Assembly: GCF_048544455.1 (NCBI RefSeq)
Contig: NC_133537.1
Span: forward strand, 17,111,541 to 17,175,540
Source: Silene latifolia
Lineage: Eukaryota > Streptophyta > Magnoliopsida > Caryophyllales > Caryophyllaceae
Reading direction: 5' to 3'
DNA length: 64,000 bases
The notes below the pieces were generated by a model. The model ran no database searches, had not been told where the DNA came from, and worked only from the letters and a program-made list of their open reading frames with translations. A program made the position numbers and the translations under genes. This document shows, one piece after another, positions 11,924 through 23,319 of the stretch (the first letter of the stretch is position 1; each line of letters starts with the position of its first letter).

Positions 11924-14102
11924 ATGGCGGGCGGCAAGGTTTATCTGGACGAACTCAACACCAGCAGCCATAGTTACAAGGTCAAGGTGAAAAGGGTACA
12001 CAAAAACAAGCCCTTAAAATCTGCCACAGATGTACTTTACTAGACGGTAGTGCTACAAGATGATAAGGCAAGGCATCTATCATATTTATACTCTGACTTT
12101 GTCCACAATGTTAAACCACTGTGCACATGTTAATTATTATCACTAAATATTTCACAGTTGTCTTTGTGCTCAAGCCAGCTATATCAAATATTTGCTTTTG
12201 TCACGACAATTTAAGTTTGCCCGCAGCCTTAAACCATTAATTTCCGATTTACACCTGGAAAAAACATTATAGCTTACAATCTCATTGTTTCGTGTTGAAG
12301 AGCACCGAATGTTCTATGAATCCCTCAATCACGGACACACGTCTGATTAATTAGGATGGGCTGGGCTAGGCTGTTGTTAGCAAAGGACTGTAAATGCATT
12401 GTGTAGCATCTGATATTGGTTGTTTTATTGACGATGCCGCTAAACATCTCTGATCCTCTACAGGCACTTAGCATTGGATATTCCGATATAATTACATGTC
12501 CACTTTCTAATGTACAGGGGAAGAAAATGAGGGACATATTGTTTGGGGATCAGATTGCAGGCCACGTAGATGCTCTCGTATATAATGGGGTATATGAGAT
12601 AGCAAATGCTCCTATAAAACCACTACTCGACCAATACAGGCGGGATCCTACTGAAATGGCTTACACAATGGGTTTTGGCCGCCAAACACTTATCCATCCA
12701 CTGACTTCTACGCCTGGCTCATTCATCCCAGATTACCACTGCATATCTCAGGTGCCAAAGACAACTACAATGTATGACGTATTTGGTGAGACTCATAGCT
12801 GCACTCACAAGCGTGAATGCTTATAAAATGTTACCTATACATTAACGTGGTCACAAAACCCTACAGATGTCATTGGAACACTACTGTATATCGAGCCAAC
12901 TGCCCGCGAGGTCTCTTCTAGGCAAGGCCGGAAAAACACTGTCAGAGATATTGTCCTCGCTGACCACAGGTAAAACTTATATCACCTTGCTATGTGCATA
13001 GACTTGTCTGCCTGGCAATCCAGGACCACTAACTAACACCATCGTGTATCTGATAGTCTTGATCAACAAATTGCCGTGTTGTTTTGGAATGAACTTGCTG
13101 AAAGCGACTGTGATAAGCTGGCTTCCTTGGTTCAAACATTGTCAGTGCTTGGTCTCACAGCAGTGAGGGTTTCCACTCATAGAGGTAAAATAGGCAAATT
13201 GGCCAGTTATAACTGAGCAACCTAAAAAAACACTAATACTCATACCCATGCTAGTCAGGTTTTTCACTAACAGGTAGCATGTCAACGTTAATCGAAACAA
13301 GTCCTGAAGGGCCTAAGGTGGCCACTCTATTAGAATGGTACTGTGCTCCGTCGCCTGAAAATTGACCTGCTATTTACCAACTTAAGCAGTGTGGCGAACT
13401 TTGATTAAAATGCGAATTCTAATCCCTTTTCTTGTATGCAGGAATAGCCAGAACAAACAGTTCCTGACAGGACTGCAAGCAAGGCTCACCAGGGCTAGAG
13501 ATCCCAGTGCGTCAAGTGACATAGTTACCCTAAGCGTTCTCAAGACAAAAAAGGTAACAAGAAATTGCCTAGGAACAAGCAAATAAGCATACGGCTGTTT
13601 AACCGTAGCTTTCCATCGTTATGGTATCTATGCTTAAGCTAACTGCTACCTCCTGCACCAATGGAAGGCAACTCTGTACCTCCAAATCCAAACACTAATC
13701 TGTAATGTAAACAGGCAAAACACATATTGCAGGACGAGAGGTTCCATCTAAACGTCACCGTCCCTATGGCCGAATTCCAAAAGACTAACGCATATGTAGG
13801 CTGTTCCCATTGTGGCAAACGGTCAGACTATGCAGTAGGAAAGCACTTCAAATGCGAAACTTGTACTAAGGAGGGAGTTGTGGCAGAACCAAGGTAAGCT
13901 AACCCTGTTTATTGGTACGACGTGCACAAGTAACGTAAATCTTGAACATGCCCTTATCAAATTATACTTCTCACGCGCAGGGTAACCTTCAATTATAAAG
14001 TTTCTAACAACACTGACCAGTTGGAGATCACAGCATTTACAGAGGACACTGTGAAACTGTTCCGCATGTCAGCAGCAGATATCTTTCACATGAAACACTT
14101 GG
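11924..14102 (+). pseudogene. Helitron RPA70-like gene RPA-a, 5' exons
   Basis: This is a replication protein A large-subunit homologue of the kind carried by plant Helitrons, predicted to coat single-stranded DNA. ATG at 11924 opens YLDELNTSSHSYKVKVKR. A TAG at 12041 breaks the frame just before TVVLQDDK (a CAG-to-TAG change would explain it). Exons inferred from AG/GT borders are: 12518-12785 with GKKMRDILFGDQIAGHVDAL and VYEIANA (first OB fold); 12868-12969 with DVIGTLLYIEPTAREVSS; 13056-13184; 13259 to about 13336 with GFSLTGSMSTLIE; 13442-13553; 13714-13893 with the zinc finger CSHCGK...CETC; and 13981-14102 with VTFNYKVSNNTDQLEI. The next intron holds the 26-kb Tat element, and the gene resumes at 40619. 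Order and spacing of OB folds and zinc finger match RPA1. Confidence 0.85.
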
Positions 14103-14192
14103 TATATTGCCCACAACATCCTGAAAAAACTTTGTTCTGCCATTATATTAAGCACCTATTTAATATATTACCATTATAAAGCATTGCAAAAC

Positions 14193-14197
14193 CACGG
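14193..14197. repeat. Target-site duplication of Tat element 1, left (CACGG)
   Basis: This 5-bp sequence directly precedes the TG of the LTR at 14198. It pairs with CATGG at 40442-40446; the single difference is a C-to-T transition at a CpG. Confidence 0.65.
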
Positions 14198-15687
14198 TGT
14201 GGACATTGCCACCTGTAACGCCCAGCCGATTTGTGGGACATAGCAGCGGTCTTTTTGAAATCCACGCTCGGCGGCGTAAAAATGCTTTCGACCGGATCGT
14301 TTTAGATCGATCGGTTTCGTCTCGGCAAGGGTCTCGAAACGATGCAAGAGATGTTCGGAGTCGCCACCAAGCATTTGTGGGATGCTTGGAACCCGTTTGA
14401 ATCCACTTTATACCTAGGTCAACCAAGGCAAAAAGCGGTGTTTGACATAGGTACTAAAGATAAGGAATCGTCCCTCTTTAGCATCTTATCTCTAGAATGA
14501 CTCTCGTACACTCTGGATAAGGTCCTCCACTATCCAAAGTTTCTGAATAAGAGGTGAAGGTACGTATTGGGAAGCCCTTTAATTGGACACCCAATCTCAC
14601 CCGCGGTAGCGGCCTCTACTGACCGATCTTGGTTGGTTAAATGTAAAAGTTGATAAAACGGGTAAATGCATGACTGCGCATCCACAAGTTTGAACCTAAC
14701 ATGTGAGATTTCTATATCGGTTGTTTAATCCAAGTATCAAGTATTTGATGTTGAGTTGGATTTAATGTTGATTTGCACGTAAGACGGAAATTAAACATCC
14801 ATTTACCGAGTTAGGTTTATGGTGCATAACGTGATCCATTTGTCTTAGTAAGGCGTTTTGCAAATATAATGTAAAATGGACAGATTCGTCATCTGATCCG
14901 TCCTGTATTCAGGTTAACCGAAGTCGGGACCGTCCTAGACAAGTGCTGGCAGGCAATGCAAACGGGCCTGTCCTGATTTGAAAATTGGAAAATGAGTGGC
15001 CTGTTTAGGCGCAGATCAATAGACGATTGAAGGACGTCTTCTGACCATTAAAAAGGTTTGTAAAATGGATTGAAAAGAGGGTGTTTTTACCCGTCTTGAT
15101 TTGAAAGGGTTGTTTAGACCGCTTTTGTGTTGATATGAAGAACGAGACTTGAATAATCGTTATTCTGTTGACAATATTCGATGTCGGGTTTGGTTTTGCA
15201 AGCTTGACATGAATAGTTTTGAAAATGATTATGAACTAATTGTTTTTAGTCCATTTGTTTGTAATTAGTCAATGTTTATCATCGTACTCGAGTTAAAATC
15301 CGACATGGTATGTAGAACCAAGGATGATTTTGCATTTATGACAAATGCATTTATTTTAAAAATGTAAAGAAATTAAATAAAAGGTTTTAAAATATCTTTT
15401 AAAATGTTATTAACCAAATATTATCACTGAAACACGGATTAAACCGTCATGGTATTAGGAACCAATGGTGAAAAATTTTTCATGGTTAAAGTTTGTCATA
15501 AAAATGATTTGAAATATTTGAAATGGTAAAAACCGATTACAAATAAGAAATGAAAATAAAGGGGAAGAAGAGACCAAACACGGCTAGATTAAGGCCTGAG
15601 AGGGGCCTTAGGCGCGAGCCCGTCTGCTATACAAGCAGCCCCTGTCTCGGCCAAAATCCGGTTTTGGCTCATTTATCCCATATTTGG

Positions 15688-15692
15688 ACCAT
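15688..15692. repeat. Target-site duplication ACCAT, left copy
   Basis: It is identical to 21516-21520 and flanks the Athila-like element. The uninterrupted site is visible in the other Tat LTR near 39556-39562. Confidence 0.88.
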
Positions 15693-17108
15693 TGATGCGT
15701 GCATTTTATATACTTATTATACCATATTTGCACGCATCTCTATGCATATTTAGTAGTGTTTAGCTACATATGTCCCTCGAATTGTCTACTTTGGTTTCTC
15801 TTGTCTTATTTGCAGGAACGAACCAAAGAGAGGCGGAATCAAGCTTAATACATGTCCCTATGCATGCATTTAGAAGATAAGTTGAGTCGGAGCTTGAAGA
15901 CTACTATTTTGAGATGCGTATAGAAGTAAGTTAGCTAGGCGAGCAAAGAAAGAGTTTTAAATTACTAGTGCCTATTTTGGAGAGCCATATCTCGAGTTGT
16001 ACAACATATTTTCAAGTGAATCCAATTGGAGATGAAATCTTGTCCTCTTAGCTTTCCAAATCCACCGGAAAAGCTCTGTTTTCCCAAGTAACGAAGAAAT
16101 GGCGGCCATTTTAAATTAAGTGCGCGAAGCAGGAATTATGCGCTGGAAACCACTCGATCGAGTACTATAGTGTTCGATCGAGTAGTTTAAGTCTTCGATC
16201 GAATGGCCTCTTTTTGATAGTGTTCAATCGAGTAGGTTTTCTACTCGATCGAGAGGTTTTTCTATAAGTTACTCGATAGAGGAGTTTTAAAGTACTCGAT
16301 CGAGTACTTTTCTATCTGCCGCAGGGTTTTAATATCGTATTAGGTTAATAATTGTGTTTCCTATAAATAGGCAAGACGTCATTAGGTTTAGAGAGTAATT
16401 TTTTCCCTTTCTTACTGTTGAACACTACTGTTACTCTCTTTTCTGGATCTAATTCACTGTAACTCTCTCTTTCTCTTTTATCCTTTTTCTCTCTTGCTTA
16501 TCTCTTTATTATGTTTATTTCTACTCTATCTTTCGCTCTCGTTCTCATTATGCATAGCTAATTTCTTGAATGCTAAGATTAGGGTGGTCATGGTAGTATA
16601 GCAATGATGCGATAATTGGTTTAGGAGATTTAATGTGAGAATTGTTTCATTAACAACTTAATTATAATCGTTTAGTTGAATACATGCAACTGAATTAGTT
16701 AATTTGGTTAAGTTCAGACCTAGATCGGAATATTGGAATGAATAGACCAGTTATGAGCAATAGACTACACTAGTGAGGGCGGAAGCTAAGCTAGTTGTAT
16801 TTTAGGGCGGATAGAGGACCGGAAGGACCTTTCCTTTACCCTTCTCACATTAGATCGACTGACCTACCTTTAGCTGATTTGTGTAATACCATGATAGCCC
16901 GACATCCTGGCATCTCTGTCTTTATTTTCTCTTTACTCTTGTTCTTATTAGTTTAGTTTATTCATACTCAAACCCCCAAATTGTGAGCGTAGACAGACTA
17001 GAATTAACAAGTAGATAGTGAGCGCCTCCCCGTGGAGATCGACCCTACTTCCGCTAGCTTCTGTTAGTTGTTTTAGGTATTTATTTTTGGTACTAAACGA
17101 CGGTATCA
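15693..17108 (+). repeat. Athila-like element, 5' LTR
   Basis: This is a 1416-bp LTR, TGATGCG...GGTATCA. It contains the TCGATCGA array (16156-16303) and a TATA box TATAAATAG at 16372-16380 about 70 bp downstream of the last box. It closely matches 20127-21515, including box positions. Confidence 0.9.
16150..16305. repeat. Phased TCGATCGA palindrome array upstream of the LTR TATA box
   Basis: Seven boxes, five perfect and two with one change, have cores near 16156, 16176, 16197, 16226, 16247, 16276 and 16298, giving spacings of 20, 21, 29, 21, 29 and 22 bp. The array sits about 70 bp upstream of TATAAATAG at 16372. The second LTR (20593-20740) repeats the same layout. The sequence and spacing are seen directly; a cis-regulatory role is inference. 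Confidence 0.8.
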
Positions 17109-17740
17109 ACTATGTTGAAGAGAATGAAGAGGTTGCTGAATTGAAGTCCTTGGTGAAGGCACTTGCACTTCTAGTGCAAGAATCTGATAAAGCTAAGGAA
17201 GCTCGTGTTAAGCTAATTGAATCTCAAATAGCTACCGAGATAGACTATAGGCATTCAGAAGAAGTACTTGCTATTTGTACCGAGAGAGGTCCTTCCTATG
17301 AGGGACCTGAACTGCCTATTGATGATGAAGATTTGTACGACTCGGAAATTAAAGAAGCTGTTGAAAACGAAGCATTTCTAAAGCACCTCACTACGGTTCA
17401 GCATCAAACACTCGATCGAACGGCCCACCTTGTTCGATCGAGTGAATTCTATGAGGAGGAATTCGATCGAGCAGAACTTACCACTCGATCGAACGGTTTG
17501 TATGAGGAAGACCTCGATCGAACACCCCACACTGTTCGATCGAGTTCTGCTGAGGAAGAGGACCTCGATCGAACACCCTACCTTGTTCGATCTATTAAAT
17601 TGTATGAAGAAACTCCTCGATCGAGCACTATTCTTGCTCGATCGAGTGCTCTTACCATGAACAGTGCTGATTTGTCATTCTCGCCTATTTCGGATGACGA
17701 TACGAATGAAGACAATGGTTATGGTGAATCCCCAATTTGA
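17101..17740 (+). CDS. Acidic repeat-containing ORF of the Athila-like element
   Basis: This open frame of about 210 residues begins essentially at the end of the 5' LTR; the first possible in-frame ATG after the LTR is at 17112. The N-terminal half (to about residue 95) is charged and helix-prone (EENEEVAELKSLVKAL, KAKEARVKLIES) and could be a coiled coil, as in gag-like proteins. The second half is built of 17-residue repeats of the type LDRTxxxVRSSxxYEEE. They are encoded by a 51-bp DNA repeat holding two TCGATCGA boxes, at 17414 to 17645. A further stretch in the same frame follows the TGA at 17740 to about 18067. It is not recognised as a known enzyme. Another frame is also open across the repeats, so true coding status is uncertain. 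Confidence 0.45.
17410..17650 (+). repeat. 51-bp tandem repeat with paired TCGATCGA boxes inside the ORF
   Basis: Ten boxes lie near 17414, 17436, 17465, 17487, 17516, 17538, 17567, 17589, 17619 and 17640, with spacings alternating 22 and 29-30 bp. Each 51-bp unit holds an inverted pair (CTCGATCGAAC ... GTTCGATCGAG). The period is a multiple of three, so the frame survives. The eighth box has decayed to TCGATCTA. Confidence 0.85.
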
Positions 17741-18369
17741 AAAGCCGAGCTGGATGCTTTAGAGGCCGCTATATATGGGATAGAACCCATAAAGGAGGGG
17801 AATGAGAAGGTAGCTGAGTCAGTGACTGTTCTTAGCGCGGTAGAGGTAATATACTCTTTTGCCAATGATTCCGACGTTAGGAGCGACCGACCTGAGGTAG
17901 ATATTGATAATTTCTTGATTATTGTTATGACTGATAGTAAACTACCTCATGTGACTTCTGCTTTCTGTTTTGATGCTTCACCCTCTCCTGGTTGGACAAA
18001 TAATTTAATAATGTTCCACCATATTTGTCATAGGAAATTCGTTAGGCTTAAACGGTTGTACATTTAAATTTCTTATGTTATTATTATATTATGGTGCTAC
18101 TTACAGTTTTGTGTAGCGCATGCGCAGTTATTTGATCGGCTGCTACATGCTTTGAGCTGTTTTGACTGGGCTCAATTAGAATGGCTATTGAAGAAAAGAG
18201 AAGGTCGAGCTGGGACCTGTCTGAAACTAGCGCTGTCCGGGAGGCAACCCAGAGTTTAAATTTTTAGTTGATTTACATTTCATCTTTTGTTGTGTGTGTA
18301 ATAAATGGTTTTCAAACCATAGATTGTGAACGATTTAGGCTTGGTTTTTTGTCGACATTTGTCTGCAGG

Positions 18370-18482
18370 TACCTCTCGATCAAGCACTCTTTTTACTCGA
18401 TCGAGTGCTTGACTCCTTCGATCGACCACTGTTGCAGCTCCTTTTCCTTGATCGAGTACTATATTCTTTCTCGATCGAGTTC
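18370..18482. repeat. TCGATCGA boxes in the 3' region of the Athila-like element
   Basis: Five boxes, some degenerate, lie near 18378, 18399, 18420, 18450 and 18473, with spacings of about 21, 21, 30 and 23 bp, the same rhythm as in the LTRs and the ORF. Confidence 0.7.
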
Positions 18483-20126
18483 GCTTGTTTTGATGTTTTG
18501 GTTCACTTCCAGTGATGCTGTTATGCAGCTGTTTGCGACCTCCCTTGTTGCTGGCTGGTTTGGGGAGGTCCTACTTCGGGTATTCTTGTGAGTTTTCCGC
18601 ATCTCCACTCTCTCCTTTTTATTTTTCATTTCCTTTCCCTATTTTTGGGTACAATGAGGGCATTGCACGGTTTGGTTTGGGGAGGTTATGGATCCATATC
18701 TGTGTCTCTATTTATGTTTTTATTGCATTTCTGTTATCACGTTTAATTTCTGTATGCATTGTTGTTTAATTTTTTCAAAAATCTCATAAAAATTTAAAAA
18801 TTTCGAAAAATTCAAAATATTTCACGTTTATTTTTGCATATAGGTTGAGTTGGAACGGTAGATTTCTATGATGATATTGCACTATAATTTGTCATTTTGC
18901 TTAAGCCTTGCAACAAATTGATATTCTTTTAGCTTTGTCTTATTGCATATCTACGAGTTAATGTTAAAATACAGCTGAACGAATAGACTTGACCTAATAA
19001 TTTTGGCAAACTACTTATAACTTCTAAGTTTCCGAGCCGTATAAACTGGTGTCATTCGTGATCGGTTTCATGTAGGATTGTGAGTAGTTACTCCTTGCAT
19101 AACATGTTCATTAATCTGCACGTATATGAAATTCAGTTGCTTTTTGCCTACATACATTCGAGTTAGTGGTTGGTGTCACATGCAGGGAGGCGCTTACATT
19201 CCCCTTTTCTTTAATTTTTACCCATTTAACTCCACATTTAGCCAAATTTGCCTTTTGACCCTTAACTACATCCAAATTTAGCCTGCCTTGTCAAGCTAGT
19301 TTAGTGTATATTTTTGCGGTATTTTGTCTATTGATCCAAGTTTGGTTTGTATTGTAGTATTGGGAGTTGGTAATTTATGAAGAAGAAGGAGGATGAAATT
19401 ATAAAAAATGAGATTGAAAAGAAGAAGAAAAAAAAAAAAAGAGAATTCGAAAAAAAAAAGAAAAAAAAAACCGTAGAAAAAGAAGAGAAAAAGAAAAAAA
19501 AATGAAAAAGTTTGATTGTTGACGGTTTTTACTCCTATACCTTATTTATATTTTATGAGGAGTATTTGTTTGGTTGAGTGAGTTGTTGTGCTAATTCAAG
19601 GGCACTATGCATAATTTTTGATGGATTAAGAATCGGATATGGTTCACTTGGGTTGCTAGCTTGACTATTTACCTCACATTCCCAAAAATGTTTTGCCTTT
19701 TCTTACCCATTACCTCACTTTACCATATTTTTGTAAGCCCTCGGCTGTGACAAACTTTGTTTGGTTGGAATGTATGTGTACGGTAGTTAGAATTGTCTAT
19801 CATATTAGTTGCATGCATGTTTATGTCGGTCGTAGTTTAGGTGAGCGACTATTTTTCTCCTTCTCTTACACTCATATGCTTACCCTTTGCTTCATGAGAG
19901 AAGAGTGACCCGTGAGAGTCCATCACTAAAGGTCTTGCAAGGTCGACGGTTCAGCTTTATTATAAACATCTCATAACTCGTTTGCATTAGACTGTTTTGC
20001 TATAAGTACTAGTGCTTGCATTAAATTGGTTTAGGTGGACGATTTGTAGCTATGAGCTTTACTCTGCTCCATTAGTTTTGCATATAGTTTGCTTGGGGAC
20101 AAGCAGAGGTTTGGTTTGGGGAAGTT
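18483..20126. other. 3' non-coding part of the Athila-like element
   Basis: No recognisable pol genes are present. The stretch includes an A/G-rich patch at 19378-19505 (runs of A with G) and ends with the purine tract at 20108-20126 that abuts the second LTR. Short ORFs here are not supported. Confidence 0.55.
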
Positions 20127-21515
20127 TGATGCGTGCATTTTATATAAACTTATTGTACCATATTTGCACGCATCTCTATGCATATTTAGTAGTGTTTAGC
20201 TACAAATGTCCCCCGAATTATCTACTTTGGTTTCTCTTGTCTTATTTTCAGGAATGAACCAAAGAGAAGCGGAATCAAGCTTAATACATGTCCCTATGCA
20301 TGCATTTAGGAGATGAGTTGAGTCGGAGCTTGAAGACTATTATTTTGAGATGCGCATAGAAGTAAGTTAGCTAGGCGAGCAAAGGAAGAGCTTCAAATTA
20401 CTAGGGCCTACTTTGGAAAGACATATATCAAATTCTACAACTGATTTTCAGGTGATTCCAATTGAAGATGAAAGCTTGTCCGATTTAGCTTTCCAACGCC
20501 ACCGGAAACGCTCTATTTGCCCAAGTAACGAAGAAATGGCGGCCGTTTGAAATTCAGTGCGCGAAGCAGGAATTATGCGCTAGAAACCACTCGATCGAGT
20601 ACTATAGTGTTCGATCGAGTAGTTTAAGTCTTCGATCGAATGGCCTCTTTTTGATAGTGTTCGATCGAGTAGGTTTTCTACTCGATCGAGAGGTTTTGCT
20701 ATAAGTTACTCGATAGAGGAGTTTTAAAGTACTCGATCGAGTACTTTTCTATCTGCCGTAGAGTTTTAATATCGTATTAGGTTAATAATTGTCTTTCCTA
20801 TAAATAGGAAAGACGTCATTAGGTTTAGAGAGTAATTTTTCCCTTTTTACTGTTGAACACTATTGTTACTCTCTTTTCCGAATCTAATTCACTGTAACTC
20901 TCTCTTTCTCTTTTATCCTTTTTCTCTCTTGCTTATCTCTTTATTATGTTTATTTCTACTTTATCTTTCACTCTCGTTCTCATTATGCATAGCTAATTTA
21001 TTGAATGCTAGGATTAGGGTGGTCATGGTAGTATAGCAATGATGCGATAATTGGTTTAGGAGATTTAATGTGAGAATTGTTAAGTTCAATGCATGCAACT
21101 GAATTAGTTAATTTGGTTAAGTTCAGACCTAGATCGGAAGATTGGAATGAATAGACCTATTATGAGCAATAGACTACACTAGTGAGGACGGAAGCTAAGC
21201 TAGTTGTATTTTAGGGCGGATAGCGGAACGGAAGGACCTTTCCTTTACCCTTCTCACATTAGATCGACTGACCTACCTTTAGCTGATTTGTGTAATACCA
21301 TGATAGCCCGACATCCTGGCATCTCTCTCTATTTTCTCTTTATCCTTGTTCTTATTAGTTTAGTTTATTCATACTCAAACCCCCAAATTATGACTATAGA
21401 CAGACTAGAATTAACAAGTAGATAGTGACCGCCTCCCTGTGGTGATCGACCCTACTTTTGCTAGCTTCTGTTAGTTATTTTAGGTATTTATTTTTGGTAC
21501 TAAACGATGGTATCA
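20127..21515 (+). repeat. Athila-like element, 3' LTR
   Basis: This is a 1389-bp LTR partner of 15693-17108. The TCGATCGA boxes are at 20593-20740 and the TATA box TATAAATAG at 20799-20807. A short deletion near 21080 relative to the first LTR accounts for most of the length difference. Confidence 0.9.
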
Positions 21516-21520
21516 ACCAT
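21516..21520. repeat. Target-site duplication ACCAT, right copy
   Basis: This is the partner of 15688-15692. Confidence 0.88.
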
Positions 21521-22679
21521 GTTATGCATGTTTTAGCATGTTATAGTCATGAAACAAATGAAAAACATGAAAGAAGAGGATTTTTACACCCTCATACTTA
21601 CATGCTAGGCTTGAGACGAGAAATCGACGAAAGTGTATCAACTTGTTTGGTCAGAAAATTCGGTTTGAAAACCGTTTTAGCAATGTAAAAAGAGTGTTTT
21701 AAGTTTAGTGATGGTGTGGTTGGTCGAGATGATCGGTCAAGTGATTTAATGCACGATGACGGTACCAAACAATGTGTAAGGCTTGTGTTTTCGATCGGTA
21801 GGTCGAAAACACGTGTCGGTTTGTGCCTTGAGAAGTCCAGTCTAGAATTTTAAGGGAGAAATGAGGGGGCGGACACTCGCGTAAGGTGTTATGGTGTGTG
21901 AAGGTGGGTATTTATAGAGAAATGGGCGGTTGTGTGCATTTTGAGCGACGTGGCCGCATGGGCTGCTCGAAGAGGCGCGAGCCATTTCGCGGGTCTTCGA
22001 GGTGTCTTCTCACTATCTCGCAATTGAAATCATGATTTGTTCTATCCTATGTTTTGGATGACATGATTTGTACTTGACCATGAAGCGTTCCGGGAAATAC
22101 TTAACATGGAAGTCTTGAAAAGTTTTTTTTTTTTTTTGTGTTTGACTCGGTTTGACTCGATGTTGGAGTCGAGATTTGAATTTTTGAGTCGGTTTATGGT
22201 CCTATGTCGGTTTTGACTCTAGTTAGTGTCATTGTGACCTCGTCGTCATACATTAAACACTCCAGGTACTTTTGAAAAGTTTTGAAATGTTTTGTCTTTG
22301 AAATTGTTTTATGTTTTCTGACGTATAGTTGTACAAAACTGTCGATTAAACGCTGCGATTCCTAAGCATATTGTAGTCCGATAATCATCGGGTGTTTTTT
22401 GGAGACTCGACAGATACTGGGTATCTACAGAGCCTCCACTTTGACTGAGGCTTGGACAGGGCGAAAGTTAAAGTATAGCCCAAGGTCAATCGAAGATTAC
22501 AACCTGGAGACCGAAGCGACGAGGAGGCGGCTCGAAAGAGTTCTGGCCAAAGACCTGCAGTCGGGAAGGGCGACGCCAAGGCGACTCGGGGATACGAGTT
22601 AAGGACCTATCGTCGGGAACTGTTTAGAGTCTGTCAACTGTCCGTGCAGGTCATTTAAAGTCCGTTAGACTACGTATAA

Positions 22680-22990
22680 AGGCTCGCCAGCCATAAGAAG
22701 GAGTCATACCTGAGGCATCTTCGGGATATGTCCTTGATTTATTTCTTGTTTGCGGGCAAAGGCTTGCCAGCCGTATAGCGGATATGGAGGGGCTCGCCAG
22801 CCGCGTGCGGACATGAAGGGGCTCGCCAGCCGCGTTGCGGATGTGAAGGGGATCGCCAGCCGCGTTGCGGATGTGAAGGGGCTCGCCAGCCGCGTTGAAT
22901 GTGATGCGTTTTGAGGTTCGCCAGCCATGTTGAATGTGTTGAATTTTGAGACTTGCCAGCCATGTCAACTGTCGAATGATTGACTGTGGG
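22680..22990. repeat. Tandem repeat, about 30-36 bp, GCTCGCCAGCCGCGTTGCGG type
   Basis: About seven to eight degenerate units share CGCCAGCC(G/A). Four central copies are near perfect (22790-22890) and the flanking copies decay to TTCGCCAGCCATGTTGAATG. This is satellite-like expansion in the 3' UTR of a Tat element, a known tendency of this lineage. Confidence 0.8.
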
Positions 22991-23319
22991 AAATAGCTAT
23001 GTTGGACGGGCCTATTTCGAAAAGTTGTTTGAGTTAGCGGGCCCTGTGAGAAAGGCCTCTGATATCCTACTGGGGAATCTCGGTGTTTATATTGGATGTT
23101 TGTGACACCGGGGAGGGATAGGCTCGCGAGCCTAGCTCCCGTGGTTGGCGGTGATTTTGAATCTCGAAGGGAGGTAATGATTTTTATTGTCATTTGATGG
23201 AAGTTTGTAAAGAAGAGCTGATGTGCATTCAGCAATTTGATGTGTGTTTGGGGATAACGGTTTTAATTTCGTCTTCCCATGATTTGAGATTTGTGAAGGG
23301 TAGTGAATTTCACTGCCCT

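Larger units (their letters stand above)
15693..21515 (+). mobile_element. Athila-like non-autonomous LTR retrotransposon nested in a Tat LTR
   Basis: This is a 5.8-kb element with LTRs at 15693-17108 and 20127-21515, each starting TGATGCGTGC and ending GGTATCA. It is flanked by perfect TSDs ACCAT (15688-15692 and 21516-21520). A purine-rich TTTGGGGAAGTT immediately precedes the second LTR, as in Athila elements, and a GGGAGGCAACCC motif at 18239-18251 is also common in that group. The 3-kb internal region has no protease, reverse transcriptase or integrase. It has only an acidic reading frame with repeats, so any movement would have relied on enzymes from a relative. No primer binding site is evident after the first LTR; the coding-like frame begins almost at once. 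The TSD and paired LTRs make the boundaries certain; the Athila label is from these short motifs. Confidence 0.88.
14198..22429 (-). repeat. Tat element 1, 3' LTR (interrupted)
   Basis: On the plus strand it starts TGTGGACATT (a mutated TGTAGACAT) and ends GGGTATCTACA. It is about 2.40 kb once the Athila-like element (15693-21515) and one ACCAT are removed. It aligns by eye along its length with 37464-40441. A TATA-like TATAAATA is on the minus strand at 21909-21916. Polypurine sequence AAAGTGGAGG on the minus strand lies just outside at 22430-22445. Confidence 0.88.

Noticed and set aside
22651..23235. 194-residue minus-strand ORF with repeated AGEPLHIR-type units
   Set aside because: It is kept open by the tandem repeat; unit lengths vary and it has no domain. 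It is better explained as 3' UTR repeat DNA.
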